Positions 24,404 through 34,229 of a DNA stretch of 64,000 bases are shown here, in pieces. Made by a program: the position numbers and the translations under genes. Position 1 is the stretch's first letter; every line of letters starts with the position of its first letter. Origin of the DNA: Hymenobacter sp. GOD-10R. GTDB taxonomy: Bacteria > Bacteroidota > Bacteroidia > Cytophagales > Hymenobacteraceae. Where the stretch lies: positions 1,240,001 to 1,304,000 of the forward strand of contig NZ_CP141184.1 in assembly GCF_035609205.1 (NCBI RefSeq), in the 5' to 3' direction. The notes under the pieces are model-generated. The model saw nothing but the letters and a program-made list of their open reading frames with translations. It did no database searches and was not told where the DNA came from.

Positions 24404-26662
24404 ATGTACAATATTGAAGAGTTGAAGGATCGACTGCTATCCGAGCTAAAGGAGATAGCAGAAGAGCTAAATGTTGGCAACTTCAAGAAACTCAGCAAGC
24501 AAGACCTTATTTACAAGATCTTGGATCAACAGGCGGTTACGCCTACTGATAAGCTCCCTAAAAAATTAAAATCGGCTATCGGCAAGGCAACCGATCAACC
24601 CTTCTCCGACGTGGCAGTAGCTGCACCGCCCGTGGAAGTGGAAGAAGTGGCTCCTGCCCCAGCACCGGTTGCTAATGGGAAAGCTGCCGCATCGCCAGCG
24701 CCTGCTCGGCGTGAGCCAGCGCCCCGGCGGGCTCCTCGTGCTCCGCAACCTGCTGTTGCGGCCCCTGCCGCTGCTGCCGTCGTTAGCCAGGTAGAAGCAC
24801 CAACCCCTGAAGCTTCTGCACCTAGCCCCGCGCCAGAGGCTGTAGCAGCCCCAGAGCCCATAGCAGCTCCGGAAGCAGTAGCTGCACCGGGTGCAGATCC
24901 ACAAGACTTAACGGGTCCTAATCGCCCCGTCAAAATTTATCAGCGCCCGGAGCGCCGCACGCGCAATGGCGCAGGTGTAAATGGCCGTGCATCGGAAAAC
25001 GGTGCTGTAGCCGCACCTGCATTGGAAGGGCAGCCAGAGTTTTCCTCAGACTCGCCAGCACCAATAGCAGTCGAAACCTCAGAAGCCCCAGTAGTAGAAG
25101 CGCCTAGCGTTGAAACAGCTGCTATCGAAGCGCCAGTTGCGGTGGAAGCAGTAGCGACTCCCGCGCCACGTGAAGCGCGCCCCGAGCAGCCTACGGGATT
25201 TGTGCGGGAAGGCCGTGAGCCGCGCGAAAATCGTGAATTCCAGCGTGAACCAAGGGAAAACCGTGACGGGCGTGAGCAGCGGAACGATACTCCGCGCGAA
25301 CCACGCGAATACCGCAACGATGCACCCCGCGACCGGGACAACCGCGAGCCACGTGCATTGCGCACGGATGCGCCGCGTGAACCCCGCGAGCAGCGCGACG
25401 GCCTAGGCAATCGTGATCAGCAGCAACGCCGTGACGATCGGTTTGCAGCTCGTGACCAGCAGCGCCAACAGCGCCAGGGTGAAGTGCGGGAGCCACGCCA
25501 AGGGCAAGGTGATCAACAGCAGCCACGGACGCCGCGCAACGACTTCGACATCACCATCAACAGCGAAGGCACGCTAGAAATGATGCCTGACGGTGGTTAT
25601 GGTTTCCTTCGCTCGCCGTTTTACAACTACCTATCTTCGCCCGACGACATTTACGTAGCACCTCAGCAGGTGAAGCAGTTTGCTCTCAAAGCGGGCGACA
25701 CGGTAAAATGCACGATTCGTCCGCCCCGGGAAGGTGAAAAATACTTCGCGCTGGTAAACGTAGAGGGCATCAACGGCCGCACGGTAGAGGAAGCCCGCGA
25801 CCGGATTCCGTTCAACAACCTGACGCCTCTGTTTGCGCAGGAGCGTCTGAAGCTGACTACCAAGTCTAGCCTGCTAAGCACTCGCATTCTTGACTTGTTT
25901 GCTCCTATCGGTAAAGGCCAACGGGGCCTAATCGTGGCGCAACCCAAAACGGGTAAAACGGTGCTGTTGCAAGAAGTGGCCAACGCTATTTCGGAAAACC
26001 ACCCGGAAGTTTACCTCATGATTCTGCTCATCGACGAGCGCCCGGAAGAGGTAACTGATATGGCGCGCTCGGTGAAAGCCGAAGTGCTCAGCTCGACCTT
26101 CGACGAAACTGCCGACCGGCACGTGAAGATTGCTACCATCGCTCTAGAAAAGGCGAAGCGGTTAGTAGAGTGCGGCCACGATGTGGTCATTCTGCTCGAC
26201 TCTATCACGCGTCTGGCTCGCGCTTATAACACGGTGCAGCCGGCTTCGGGCAAGATTCTATCGGGTGGTGTAGACGCCAACGCGTTGCACAAGCCGAAGC
26301 GCTTCTTTGGTGCAGCTCGTAACGTCGAGAATGGTGGTTCGCTCACCATCATTGCCACGGCGCTGATCGAGACCGGCTCGAAGATGGATGAAGTTATCTT
26401 TGAGGAATTTAAAGGTACCGGTAACATGGAATTGCAGCTTGACCGCAAGCTGGCTAACAAGCGCGTGTTCCCGGCCATTGATATTCCAGCTTCTGGCACT
26501 CGCCGCGAAGATCTGCTCATGGGCAAGGACGAACTCAGCCGTATTTGGGTACTGCGCAAGTTCATGTCGGACATGACCGCCATTGAGGCCATGGAATTCC
26601 TGAAAGACCGCATCAAAGGCACGAAGAGCAACGAAGAGTTCTTGGTGTCGATGAACGGCTAG
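24404..26662 (+). CDS. rho: Transcription termination factor Rho with long disordered N-terminal insert
   Basis: 752 residues, against about 420 for E. coli Rho. Residues 1-50 are the helical Rho N-domain ([30 protein letters not shown]). About 50-380 is an Ala/Pro/Glu-rich part followed by an Arg-rich part with repeated REPRE/NRD units, both expected to be disordered. The cold-shock-like RNA-binding fold ([18 protein letters not shown]) and the hexameric ATPase follow: Walker A AQPKTGKT, Walker B region [16 protein letters not shown], and [12 protein letters not shown]. It is an ATP-driven RNA translocase that ends transcription. Long inserts between the N-domain and RNA-binding domain are usual in Bacteroidota and Actinobacteria. 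A terminator follows. Confidence 0.97.
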   Translation: MYNIEELKDRLLSELKEIAEELNVGNFKKLSKQDLIYKILDQQAVTPTDKLPKKLKSAIGKATDQPFSDVAVAAPPVEVEEVAPAPAPVANGKAAASPAPARREPAPRRAPRAPQPAVAAPAAAAVVSQVEAPTPEASAPSPAPEAVAAPEPIAAPEAVAAPGADPQDLTGPNRPVKIYQRPERRTRNGAGVNGRASENGAVAAPALEGQPEFSSDSPAPIAVETSEAPVVEAPSVETAAIEAPVAVEAVATPAPREARPEQPTGFVREGREPRENREFQREPRENRDGREQRNDTPREPREYRNDAPRDRDNREPRALRTDAPREPREQRDGLGNRDQQQRRDDRFAARDQQRQQRQGEVREPRQGQGDQQQPRTPRNDFDITINSEGTLEMMPDGGYGFLRSPFYNYLSSPDDIYVAPQQVKQFALKAGDTVKCTIRPPREGEKYFALVNVEGINGRTVEEARDRIPFNNLTPLFAQERLKLTTKSSLLSTRILDLFAPIGKGQRGLIVAQPKTGKTVLLQEVANAISENHPEVYLMILLIDERPEEVTDMARSVKAEVLSSTFDETADRHVKIATIALEKAKRLVECGHDVVILLDSITRLARAYNTVQPASGKILSGGVDANALHKPKRFFGAARNVENGGSLTIIATALIETGSKMDEVIFEEFKGTGNMELQLDRKLANKRVFPAIDIPASGTRREDLLMGKDELSRIWVLRKFMSDMTAIEAMEFLKDRIKGTKSNEEFLVSMNG

Positions 26663-26685
26663 GTTCTATAAGCTACTTGATACGC

Positions 26686-26728
26686 AGAAGCGCTACCCTA
26701 TTCTCTAGGGTAGCGCTTCTTGTTTTTT
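26686..26728 (+). terminator. Terminator after rho
   Basis: A perfect 14-bp stem (AGAAGCGCTACCCT at 26686-26699 with 26707-26720), 7-nt loop, followed by TGTTTTTTG. Confidence 0.88.
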
Positions 26729-26787
26729 GTGTTTACCTGTAAGCACAAGGCGTTCTAACCTTTTGCCTTTTTTCTAGTTTCTGGCTC

Positions 26788-27444
26788 ATGGAACCTGAAA
26801 TCGACCTACCCGACCTTCTGTACATCTACGACCCACTGTGCAGCTGGTGCTACGGCATGACGCCCGTAGTACAGCGCATTCAGGCGGAGTTCGAAGGGCG
26901 TGTAAACGTGTCGATACTTAACGGCGGCATGATGGTAGGCGAGCAAGTGGGCCCCATCCGCACGAACTGGCCGACCATAAAAGCTAACCTAGCTACGATA
27001 GAGAAAGTAACGGGTGTACGCTTCAGCAGGGCGTTTCGTCAGCTAGGGGAGGAGGGCAGCTACGTTCAAGATTCGGATTTGCCATGTCGTGCCTTAGCTG
27101 TTTTCCGCCAGCTAGATGTCACTCAGAAGCGCGCGCTCAATTTCGCGCATGTTATCCAGCGTGCATTGTTTGAAGATGGCAAAGACCTAAACAATCCATC
27201 AACTTATGATGCGTTAGTTACACCCTTTGGCATCGAGACAAAAACCTTCCAGCAACTGCTAGCTACTGCACAAAAAGCGGTGCGGCAAGAGTTTGCGGCG
27301 GTGGCGCAAATTGGCGTGAAAGGTTTCCCAACCTCCATCTTGCGCATGGGTAGTCAGGGCTACTTGTTAGCGCGAGGCTTTCAGCGCTACGAGGTGTTTG
27401 CCTCGGGTTTGGAAATAGCTTTGTTGCAGGCCAGCGAAGAGTAA
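26788..27444 (+). CDS. DsbA family protein (FrnE/2-hydroxychromene-2-carboxylate isomerase-like)
   Basis: 218 residues with a thioredoxin fold containing a helical insert. The active-site motif is CSWC in YIYDPLCSWCYGMTP near residue 17, and the cis-Pro loop is GVKGFPTSIL. No signal peptide is present, so it works in the cytoplasm as an oxidoreductase or isomerase of thiols rather than as periplasmic DsbA. It is monocistronic and converges with the lipoprotein gene, whose stop lies 6 nt away. Confidence 0.88.
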   Translation: MEPEIDLPDLLYIYDPLCSWCYGMTPVVQRIQAEFEGRVNVSILNGGMMVGEQVGPIRTNWPTIKANLATIEKVTGVRFSRAFRQLGEEGSYVQDSDLPCRALAVFRQLDVTQKRALNFAHVIQRALFEDGKDLNNPSTYDALVTPFGIETKTFQQLLATAQKAVRQEFAAVAQIGVKGFPTSILRMGSQGYLLARGFQRYEVFASGLEIALLQASEE

Positions 27445-27450
27445 AAGCGC

Positions 27451-28074
27451 CTAGCCGCCGGTGCTGCCTAGCTTTACGACTTGTTTCTTGAGTGGCGACC
27501 ACGCAATACGCCGGGTTTCTTCCTTGCCTACTAGGTAGCGAAAGCTAGTCGCATCGGGTCGACGCTGTAGGTCGTCCCAGGTGGCGCGGTCGAGCTGGCC
27601 AGGTTGATACCGCTCCGACTTAGCTAGAGCGGGCTTCTGGAAGTTCTTATCAGCGAAGAATTCCTCCATTCGCTTCTTTACAAAAGCTTCGCGCTCGGCT
27701 TGGGTGGCCGAACTACCTTGCATTTCATACACCATCGACGCTTCCAAATCGGGGGCGGTGAGCACTTCGCGGAAGATAACCTGTCCGCTGGCATCCGTAA
27801 TGGTGAAGCTAGCTTCGGCACTGAGCAGATTCGTCCCGCGGAGCGTGAGCATGAACTGATCAGGAGAGGAAGGGGAGGAGAACAGGTGCTTGCGCCGTAC
27901 TACCTTCAATGTATCCGATTGGGCATTCACCTTGGTGGCCCGAGCGGTGTCCATCGGTTCGGCCGCCGTATTCGTATCAGTCGCGGCGGATGTTGTGCTC
28001 GTAGCTTGGCGAGTATCGGGCGACGACGAGCAGGCGGCAAACAGCGGTAAGGCAAAGAAGAAGGTAAAACGCAT
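27451..28074 (-). CDS. Lipoprotein of unknown function
   Basis: 207 residues. The leader MRFTFFFALPLFAAC ends in a lipidation Cys followed by a Ser/Thr/Ala-rich linker (about 20-50). The folded part starts KVVRRKHLFSSPSSPDQFMLTLRGTNLL, then FTITDASGQVIFREVL, and ends with SFRYLVGKEETRRIAWSPLKKQVVKLGS, which is compatible with an antiparallel beta fold. I recognise no family. Its 3' end almost touches the convergent DsbA-family gene. Confidence 0.72.
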   Translation of the reverse strand: MRFTFFFALPLFAACSSSPDTRQATSTTSAATDTNTAAEPMDTARATKVNAQSDTLKVVRRKHLFSSPSSPDQFMLTLRGTNLLSAEASFTITDASGQVIFREVLTAPDLEASMVYEMQGSSATQAEREAFVKKRMEEFFADKNFQKPALAKSERYQPGQLDRATWDDLQRRPDATSFRYLVGKEETRRIAWSPLKKQVVKLGSTGG

Positions 28075-28163
28075 GAGCTGACAACGTTAAGAATGCAACA
28101 GTTGAGCTGAAGAGCTAGGTGCTACAAACGAAACACAAGCGCACAAGTTGCGAATCGGACTAA

Positions 28164-28200
28164 AGGCAAAAATCCCTTCCGCCGGGTGGCAGAAGGGATT
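28164..28200 (-). terminator. Terminator after the SusD gene
   Basis: On the minus strand AATCCCTTC and GAAGGGATT pair around a GCC...GGC core and are followed by TTTGCCTTT. It lies about 40 nt past the SusD stop and would end the long polysaccharide-utilisation transcript. Confidence 0.8.
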
Positions 28201-28236
28201 GTAGGCCGGAGTTGGGTGGAAAGCGTTTGCTTCTGT

Positions 28237-30045
28237 TTATTGCAACGGGTCGAAGGAACCGCCGGGCCAACCTAGAGTCTGCTTCAAGCTGGGATTGTTA
28301 TCGATGGCCTGCTGAGGCAGACCAAAGAAGTAGTACTTCGAATCCCATTTCAGAGTTGTTCTGGTGTCTATGTCCTTAAGGGTAACATCAAAATAATCCG
28401 TGTAGGCTTTGTCTAAGTTCACGTTATCACGAGTGGTTGTGAAATCAGCTGGAACACCTGTTGTTTTCAGCGCGATTTCGACTCTACGACGGCGTTTGTT
28501 GTTCAGCGTCGATTCAAATAGCTTATGACGACGCAAGTCCCAGAAGCGCTTGCCCTCGAAGGCAAACTCAATTTGCCGTTCGTAGAGGATGGCTTCGAGC
28601 ATTTCGGCCTGGCTCATACCGGCTTTCAGGCCGTAATTGCCATCGGCACCTGCTTCGATGCCTGCTCGCTTCCGAATGGCTTTTAGCTGGTCGTAGGCTT
28701 CGGGCAAGCGGTTGATACCGCACGCACTTTCAGCTAGGTTTAAGAGCACTTCTGCGTAGCGAATCTCAATCCAATCGGTGCCGACATACTGCGCATCGCC
28801 GGTGGCTACGGTTGGGTTGATGGCTTTACGCGTGTAGAAGCCTGTGTTAGTAGCCGTCCGCTCTACGCTTTTGCCTTTCTCTAAGTACGTCCAGAGCTTG
28901 TACGAATTATTGCCGTTCAGTGGCCAAGTTGCTCCATTATAGGCAATGGTCTTATCGAAACGTGGGTCACGGTTCTTGTAGAAGAGCTGTTGAGAATAGC
29001 TGTACTTCGTCGATTGGCCAGGCTTTTTGCCATCAAGCATCGGAAAAGCACTTACGATGTCCCAAGTCGGCTGCCAGGAGCCACCACCCGTACCGGTGTA
29101 GGCTGGGCGGGCACTGTTATCGTAGCCGTTAGGTTTCCTTACTTGGTCGCCGGTGGCTGTGTTGAAGCCAGTGATCATCACTGCTTCTTGGTTGCTTGCG
29201 CTTTCCGTGAACCACAGCTGGTCGAAGGAAGGGTGCAGGCTGTAGCCATTAGCACTCAGGATAGTAACCGCTTGTTTGCTGGCGTCATAAGCGTCTTGCC
29301 ACCGAGCAGAGTTGTTGGATGGGTTGAACTGCGGGCTAGCATAGTAAAGCAGCGTTCGTGCTTTAAACGCGGCGGCAGCCCCTTTCGTGATTTTGCCCCA
29401 CTCAGCAGCGGTCCACCTACCCGGCAATAGCATGATAGCCGAATCAAGGTCACTTTTGATCAGCGCAAATGTTTCGGCGGTGGTGTTGCGGGGTAAGTAA
29501 GCCGCGGCGCGAGCATCTTCGCCTACGGCATCCAAGGGCTTCGTAATGAGCGGAACCCCACCGTAGAGGCGTACTAAGTCGAAGTAGCGCCAGGCCCGGA
29601 AAAAGTAAGCTTGGGCGCGTAGGCGGTTTTTAGTGCCCTGCAAGAGTGAGCCCCGGTTGGCATCCCGCAAAAAGGTGTTGATCAGACGAATCTTTCCGTA
29701 ATTGTTGGTAGCGCTCAATCCGGTGCCAAAATCCTGGATGTCGTTGGGCTGTAACGAGCCTTCCAACAACTTAGCTTCGAGCGAAGAGGCGTTTGTGTTC
29801 GCGCACTCGTCCGACAGGTTGCTAGGATTGACGTTATTCAGACCAATGTTGCCCTGACCAGCCCAACCTGGCAGGTTTTGGTCGTAGATAACGCTGAGGT
29901 TAAGGTTGGCTAGGGTTGAGTCGCCAAACACCAAACCCGGGTTGGCAGCCCCTAGGTCAACTTTGTCGAGTACCTTCTCGCAACTGGTGAGCAGCATGAG
30001 CAAGGCAGCGCAAGCAGTAGCTGTACTTTTCAAGCAAATAGTCAT
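28237..30045 (-). CDS. SusD/RagB family nutrient-binding outer-membrane lipoprotein
   Basis: 602 residues from the ATG at 30045, with leader MTICLKSTATACAALLMLL and lipobox LTSC. The SusD fold is shown by the tetratricopeptide-like helices (RLRAQAYFFRAWRYFDLVRLYGGVPLI, near 130-160), LPRNTTAETFALIKSDLDSA, and the C-terminal RKRAGIEAG, ILYERQIEFAFEGKRFWDLRRHKL. It caps the SusC channel on the cell surface and captures glycans. Its start is 13 nt after the SusC stop. Given the pectate lyase in the same array, a pectic oligosaccharide is the likely ligand; this is inference from position. Confidence 0.95.
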   Translation of the reverse strand: MTICLKSTATACAALLMLLTSCEKVLDKVDLGAANPGLVFGDSTLANLNLSVIYDQNLPGWAGQGNIGLNNVNPSNLSDECANTNASSLEAKLLEGSLQPNDIQDFGTGLSATNNYGKIRLINTFLRDANRGSLLQGTKNRLRAQAYFFRAWRYFDLVRLYGGVPLITKPLDAVGEDARAAAYLPRNTTAETFALIKSDLDSAIMLLPGRWTAAEWGKITKGAAAAFKARTLLYYASPQFNPSNNSARWQDAYDASKQAVTILSANGYSLHPSFDQLWFTESASNQEAVMITGFNTATGDQVRKPNGYDNSARPAYTGTGGGSWQPTWDIVSAFPMLDGKKPGQSTKYSYSQQLFYKNRDPRFDKTIAYNGATWPLNGNNSYKLWTYLEKGKSVERTATNTGFYTRKAINPTVATGDAQYVGTDWIEIRYAEVLLNLAESACGINRLPEAYDQLKAIRKRAGIEAGADGNYGLKAGMSQAEMLEAILYERQIEFAFEGKRFWDLRRHKLFESTLNNKRRRRVEIALKTTGVPADFTTTRDNVNLDKAYTDYFDVTLKDIDTRTTLKWDSKYYFFGLPQQAIDNNPSLKQTLGWPGGSFDPLQ

Positions 30046-30058
30046 TTCTATAAAAAGA

Positions 30059-33000
30059 TTACAGGCCAACGTTCAAACCCAAAGACAGCGAGCGGATAGT
30101 GGGGTAATTGTCGTAGCCACCACCATACACTTTGTAGCTGTAGGGATTATAGAAATTGAGCGGATTCACGGCCACGAAGAACATCTTGATACTGCTCATG
30201 CCCACTTTGCTAGCGAGTTGAACTGGAAAGGTGTACGAAACAGTAGCGTTGCGCATACCAGCCGTGAAACCATTGCGAAGCCAGTAGGCAGAGTTCACAT
30301 CATAGCTTTGCGAGTAGGCTGGGCTTGGATACTTAGCATCCGTGTGATCTGCCCGCCAGTGGTCAGCCCAGAAGTCCGGACGGTTCGACGTGACGGTGCC
30401 TTGCTTACGAGCGGCACCCTCCACCTGAGCTGGAGCACCAAAGGAGGCCCCCATAACCACTTGGATGTTCAGCCCTCGGTAAGTCATGCTCGGGTTGAAG
30501 CCAATGCTGTAGTTATTGTTCTGCCGCTTGGAGATATACTCCTGGTCCACTTCTGTGATGATGCCGTCGGGTTCCGTGTATTGGCCGTTAGCGTCCTTAG
30601 GCCCCCGGAGGTCTTGGTAGTAGAGCATGCCAGGAGCCGGCGCTTTTCCGAAGATGGTATAGCCTTTATGAGCATCTACGTAGTCTTTTACCTCCTGATC
30701 AGTGCGGAACATGCCGAGGTAGCGATATCCCTCAATACCTAGGTTGGTAGTGCGGCCGACAGGGTCATTCCACTGGCCGATCTTGCCTTTGTCTACGTCG
30801 ATCTTAACGGACTTAGCGTCGTTCCAGGTTAGGAACGTGTTGATGCGGTACGACCAGTCTGCGGTAATTTTGTCGCCGTAGCCCAGTGAAATTTCATAGC
30901 CGTAAGCGTTTACTGTTGAGAAGTTTTCGGAAGGCAGCGCGGCGCCAATCAGCAGCGGAGCAGAAGCACTCAGGGCCGTTAGCATGTTGTAACGGTGGTC
31001 ATAGAACGCATCGACCGTGAACGACAACCGATTGCCTAGCATCTGCATATCGATGCCTGCATTATACTTGATGTTATCGTCCCAGCGTGCTTCGCGGTTA
31101 GCAATGGCGTTTTTAGGTTGCACCCCTATGCCTTTGTCCGCGTTGTTGAATACGGCTCCTTTGCCTAGCAGAATATCGTAGCTCTGTAGCCATTGATACG
31201 CCTTAGTAGCATCACCACCGAGGTGACCAACCGAACCCCGGAACTTGAGAAAATTGATGGGGCGGATGTTGTTCTTGAAGAACGACTCGTCGGAGATGAT
31301 CCAGCCGGCCGATACCGAGGGGAAGATACCCCAGCGGTACTCCGGCGCGAAGTTGGTGGAGGCATCGTAGCGTACCGATGCTTCAAGTAGGTAGCGGTTA
31401 TCGAAGTTGTAGTTCAGACGGCCCGCATACGACAGGTTGGCGGTTTTAGCTTCGCTCTCCGTGGTCGTTGCAGTACCTAGGGCGAAGTTCATGTTGTCGT
31501 AGCCGCCTTGTACAACGCCTTCTTTCATCCCCGTCAGATCGTCGCGGTGGTACTCGGCTTGCTCAAAGAACGCAATAGCCGATACCTGGTGACGTCCAAA
31601 CTTGCGGTCATAGTTGATGTAGCCGTTTACTTGATAGTTATCGTAGTAAGAGGGATTGAGGCGCACTCGATCACCGTTGTTCAGCGAAACAGCTCTCGGT
31701 GGCTTGCCATCAGCTGGGGTGCCATAGATGTGCTTATTGCCACCTAGCATGTCGAACTGATACACAGTGTATCGAGTGCCATACTGCTTACCAAAGGTAT
31801 TATCCATGGTTTTGCTGTACACGGCTCGCACCTTCAAGCCTTTGATGAAAGGCAACTCGTAGTCGAGGGAGGCATTCAGGTTGAAGCCTGAGTTGCGCGT
31901 GAGGTTGTAGTTATTTAGCTTCTGTACCTCGAAGAAGTGGAAAGCATCCAGAGTATTAGTGTTGCTGCTATTGGAGAGCAATACTGGTAAGCCATCTACA
32001 TAAGGCACGTTGAACTGCGGGGTGTAGAGCAAGCTCCGCATGTCGTTCTCAGGGTTTTCGGTACCCTGCTTGAGGAAATACATCCTCTTCTGGGCTAAGT
32101 CCCCGCTTAGGATCATACTGGCCCGCAAACCCCGCGTGATGTTTACATCGGTGCTAGCCCGGAACGTCCACTTGTTAGCATTGATATTATCAAAGTTGGC
32201 GTTCTGGTAGTTGTATGATACCCCCGCAAAGTAAGTAGCTCGCTCACTACCCCCGCTCACGTTTAGTGCGTGACGCGTCACGACGGCAGGCTTCCAAGCT
32301 GCCTTCAACCAATTGAAGTTGTGCTGCTTGAAGTAGTCAAGCTCATCCTGGGTGTAGTAAAGTTGTGAAGTAGGCGCTACACCGTTGGTGAAGTTGAGGT
32401 CGTTGAGGTAACCGGCTTGTTCGTACCCGCTCATCATGCTAGGTAGTTGTACGGCATCGGCAGCACCAGCCGAGCCGCTGTAGCTGAACTTAGGCGCGCC
32501 GGCTTTGCCACGCTTCGTAGTCACCAGCACCACGCCTTGGTTGCCACGGGCGCCGTAGATAGCGGCTGCCGCATCCTTCAGCACCGAAATCGATTCGACC
32601 TCTGATTGGTCGAGTACGTTGAAGTCGTCCTCCGTCCGGACGATGTTGTCGATAACGAACAGTGGACGTAAGGTGCCCCCGTCTTTCGATAAGATAACGG
32701 GGTTACGCACGGTGATCTGGCCGTTGTCTCCGGGGCGACCCGTACCACCGCTCACGCCCACGCCCGGCAATTGGCCCACCAGCGTAGTCGATAAACTACC
32801 AACAGGCAGCTCTTCAATGGCTTTCATATTTACCTGCGCCACAGAACCTGTCAGGTTGACTTTCGTTTGGGCGCCGTAACCCACTACCACCACTTCGTTC
32901 AGGGCGGCTGCGTCGTCTATGAGGGTAATAGTGACAATGGCACGGCCATTCACCGCAACTTCTTGGGTCTTGAAGCCAATGGAGCTAAACACCAAGGTTT

Positions 33001-33295
33001 CTTTGCCGGTCGTTAGCTCGAGACGGTAGGAGCCGTCGGGGTTGGTTACGGTGCCGTTCTTTGTGCCTTTCACCACTACCGTTACGCCCGGAATGCCAGC
33101 TCCTTTGGCATCCTTTACCGTGCCACCCACGCCGTTGGCAGCAGGCGTATCGGTTAGCAGGTGAGAAAGGGGCGCGTGAGAGCTAGCTGCATACGTGGTA
33201 GGAATCCCGAGCAGAAACCCGGCTAATAGCGCACAGGCTAAGCGGGTGGGAGGGCTTAGGGTAGGTGGAAGCTGCGCTTGTAGATGATGGATCAT
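30059..33295 (-). CDS. SusC/RagA family TonB-linked outer-membrane transporter
   Basis: 1078 residues. A signal sequence (about 1-37, ending TTYAAS) precedes a carboxypeptidase-D-like domain (GTVKDAKGAGIPGVTVVVKG). The SusC signature VVVGYGAQTKVNLTGSVAQV marks the start of the TonB plug (DLNFL-like QSEVESISVLKDAAAAIYGARGNQGVVLVTTKRG). About 800 residues of 22-stranded barrel follow, ending SLGLNVGL. It imports glycan fragments across the outer membrane using TonB energy. SusD follows immediately and DUF3826 precedes it by 41 nt, forming one operon. Confidence 0.96.
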   Translation of the reverse strand: MIHHLQAQLPPTLSPPTRLACALLAGFLLGIPTTYAASSHAPLSHLLTDTPAANGVGGTVKDAKGAGIPGVTVVVKGTKNGTVTNPDGSYRLELTTGKETLVFSSIGFKTQEVAVNGRAIVTITLIDDAAALNEVVVVGYGAQTKVNLTGSVAQVNMKAIEELPVGSLSTTLVGQLPGVGVSGGTGRPGDNGQITVRNPVILSKDGGTLRPLFVIDNIVRTEDDFNVLDQSEVESISVLKDAAAAIYGARGNQGVVLVTTKRGKAGAPKFSYSGSAGAADAVQLPSMMSGYEQAGYLNDLNFTNGVAPTSQLYYTQDELDYFKQHNFNWLKAAWKPAVVTRHALNVSGGSERATYFAGVSYNYQNANFDNINANKWTFRASTDVNITRGLRASMILSGDLAQKRMYFLKQGTENPENDMRSLLYTPQFNVPYVDGLPVLLSNSSNTNTLDAFHFFEVQKLNNYNLTRNSGFNLNASLDYELPFIKGLKVRAVYSKTMDNTFGKQYGTRYTVYQFDMLGGNKHIYGTPADGKPPRAVSLNNGDRVRLNPSYYDNYQVNGYINYDRKFGRHQVSAIAFFEQAEYHRDDLTGMKEGVVQGGYDNMNFALGTATTTESEAKTANLSYAGRLNYNFDNRYLLEASVRYDASTNFAPEYRWGIFPSVSAGWIISDESFFKNNIRPINFLKFRGSVGHLGGDATKAYQWLQSYDILLGKGAVFNNADKGIGVQPKNAIANREARWDDNIKYNAGIDMQMLGNRLSFTVDAFYDHRYNMLTALSASAPLLIGAALPSENFSTVNAYGYEISLGYGDKITADWSYRINTFLTWNDAKSVKIDVDKGKIGQWNDPVGRTTNLGIEGYRYLGMFRTDQEVKDYVDAHKGYTIFGKAPAPGMLYYQDLRGPKDANGQYTEPDGIITEVDQEYISKRQNNNYSIGFNPSMTYRGLNIQVVMGASFGAPAQVEGAARKQGTVTSNRPDFWADHWRADHTDAKYPSPAYSQSYDVNSAYWLRNGFTAGMRNATVSYTFPVQLASKVGMSSIKMFFVAVNPLNFYNPYSYKVYGGGYDNYPTIRSLSLGLNVGL

Positions 33296-33336
33296 AGCAA
33301 ATGGATGGGGAGTTAAAATCGTACAATCCGCTGGGA

Positions 33337-34017
33337 CTAGTTACCGGGCGTTGCGGCACGGGCGCGACGCTCCGCCCAATCCTTGCCGGCCTGCTTCATG
33401 TCGACACCTTGCGCGGACAGGTAGTTGTTGATGCGGCCTTTATACTTGCCAAACCAAGCGTGTTTTTCCTTCGAGGAGCCAGCGTCCATGGCGTGTTCGC
33501 GCGCTTCCGTTAGCCAAGCCATGATTTGCGTTTTCTGCGCTTCGGTCAGATCCGGCAACATTTCCTGGTAGGCTTTCATCGTGATGGGCAGCACACCGTA
33601 AGTCATGCCGTCTTTCACTTGGTCGACCTGGCTAGGGGTGAGGGTGCGGCTGAGCTTGCTCAAATACTTCTTGTGCAACTTATCCCGCGAGGCAGCTACT
33701 TCAGCCTCTATTTTCTTTTTCTCAGCGGCTGTTTTCTCGTCTTGCGGCTTGGCTTTCAGAGCGGTGAGTTGCGCATCTTGCTTTTCCTGTAGCTCGCTGA
33801 GCTGCAGGTATTGACCGGCAATAGCATCCCGTACTTGTGGGGCTTTTTTCGCGTCTAAGCCTTCTATTTTTGCTACAATCTTATCCGCACGCTCGTTGAT
33901 TGTGCGTGCATAAGCAGCTTCTTTCGATTCAGTGGGTTGCGCTTGGGCGAAAGCTAGGGTACTAGCTGACCCGGAAAGGATTGCGGCAAAAAGGAGGCTT
34001 CTAAGACGGTTGTGCAT
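33337..34017 (-). CDS. DUF3826 family exported protein
   Basis: 226 residues with a signal peptide (MHNRLRSLLFAAILSGSAST, cleaved after AFAQ). The rest is mainly helical: KEAAYARTINERADKIVAKI, long Lys/Glu-rich coiled segment (about 80-125), and the family-typical end LTPSQVDQVKDGMTYGVLPITMKAYQEMLPDLT and KHAWFGKYKGRINNYLSAQG. DUF3826 proteins are found with pectin and rhamnogalacturonan utilisation genes in Bacteroidota; no activity is established. It is the first gene before SusC-SusD, and the upstream transporter ends 213 nt away with no visible terminator between. Confidence 0.85.
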   Translation of the reverse strand: MHNRLRSLLFAAILSGSASTLAFAQAQPTESKEAAYARTINERADKIVAKIEGLDAKKAPQVRDAIAGQYLQLSELQEKQDAQLTALKAKPQDEKTAAEKKKIEAEVAASRDKLHKKYLSKLSRTLTPSQVDQVKDGMTYGVLPITMKAYQEMLPDLTEAQKTQIMAWLTEAREHAMDAGSSKEKHAWFGKYKGRINNYLSAQGVDMKQAGKDWAERRARAATPGN

Positions 34018-34229
34018 CGTGTGGTTGTAACTGCGAGAATGGTAGCAAGTTACACTATAGTGCTCAGCGCCTATATCCAGTTTTTTACCAACTTATTGTA
34101 GGAAATTACCATAGATGAAGCTGAGGTGAAGCCCTAATGATTATATATGCTAGAAGGATACCGCAAACGTTACCGATATTATTCAAAAAGCTAATACTAG
34201 TTCTATTGTCTTTCGACTACTATCTGAGC

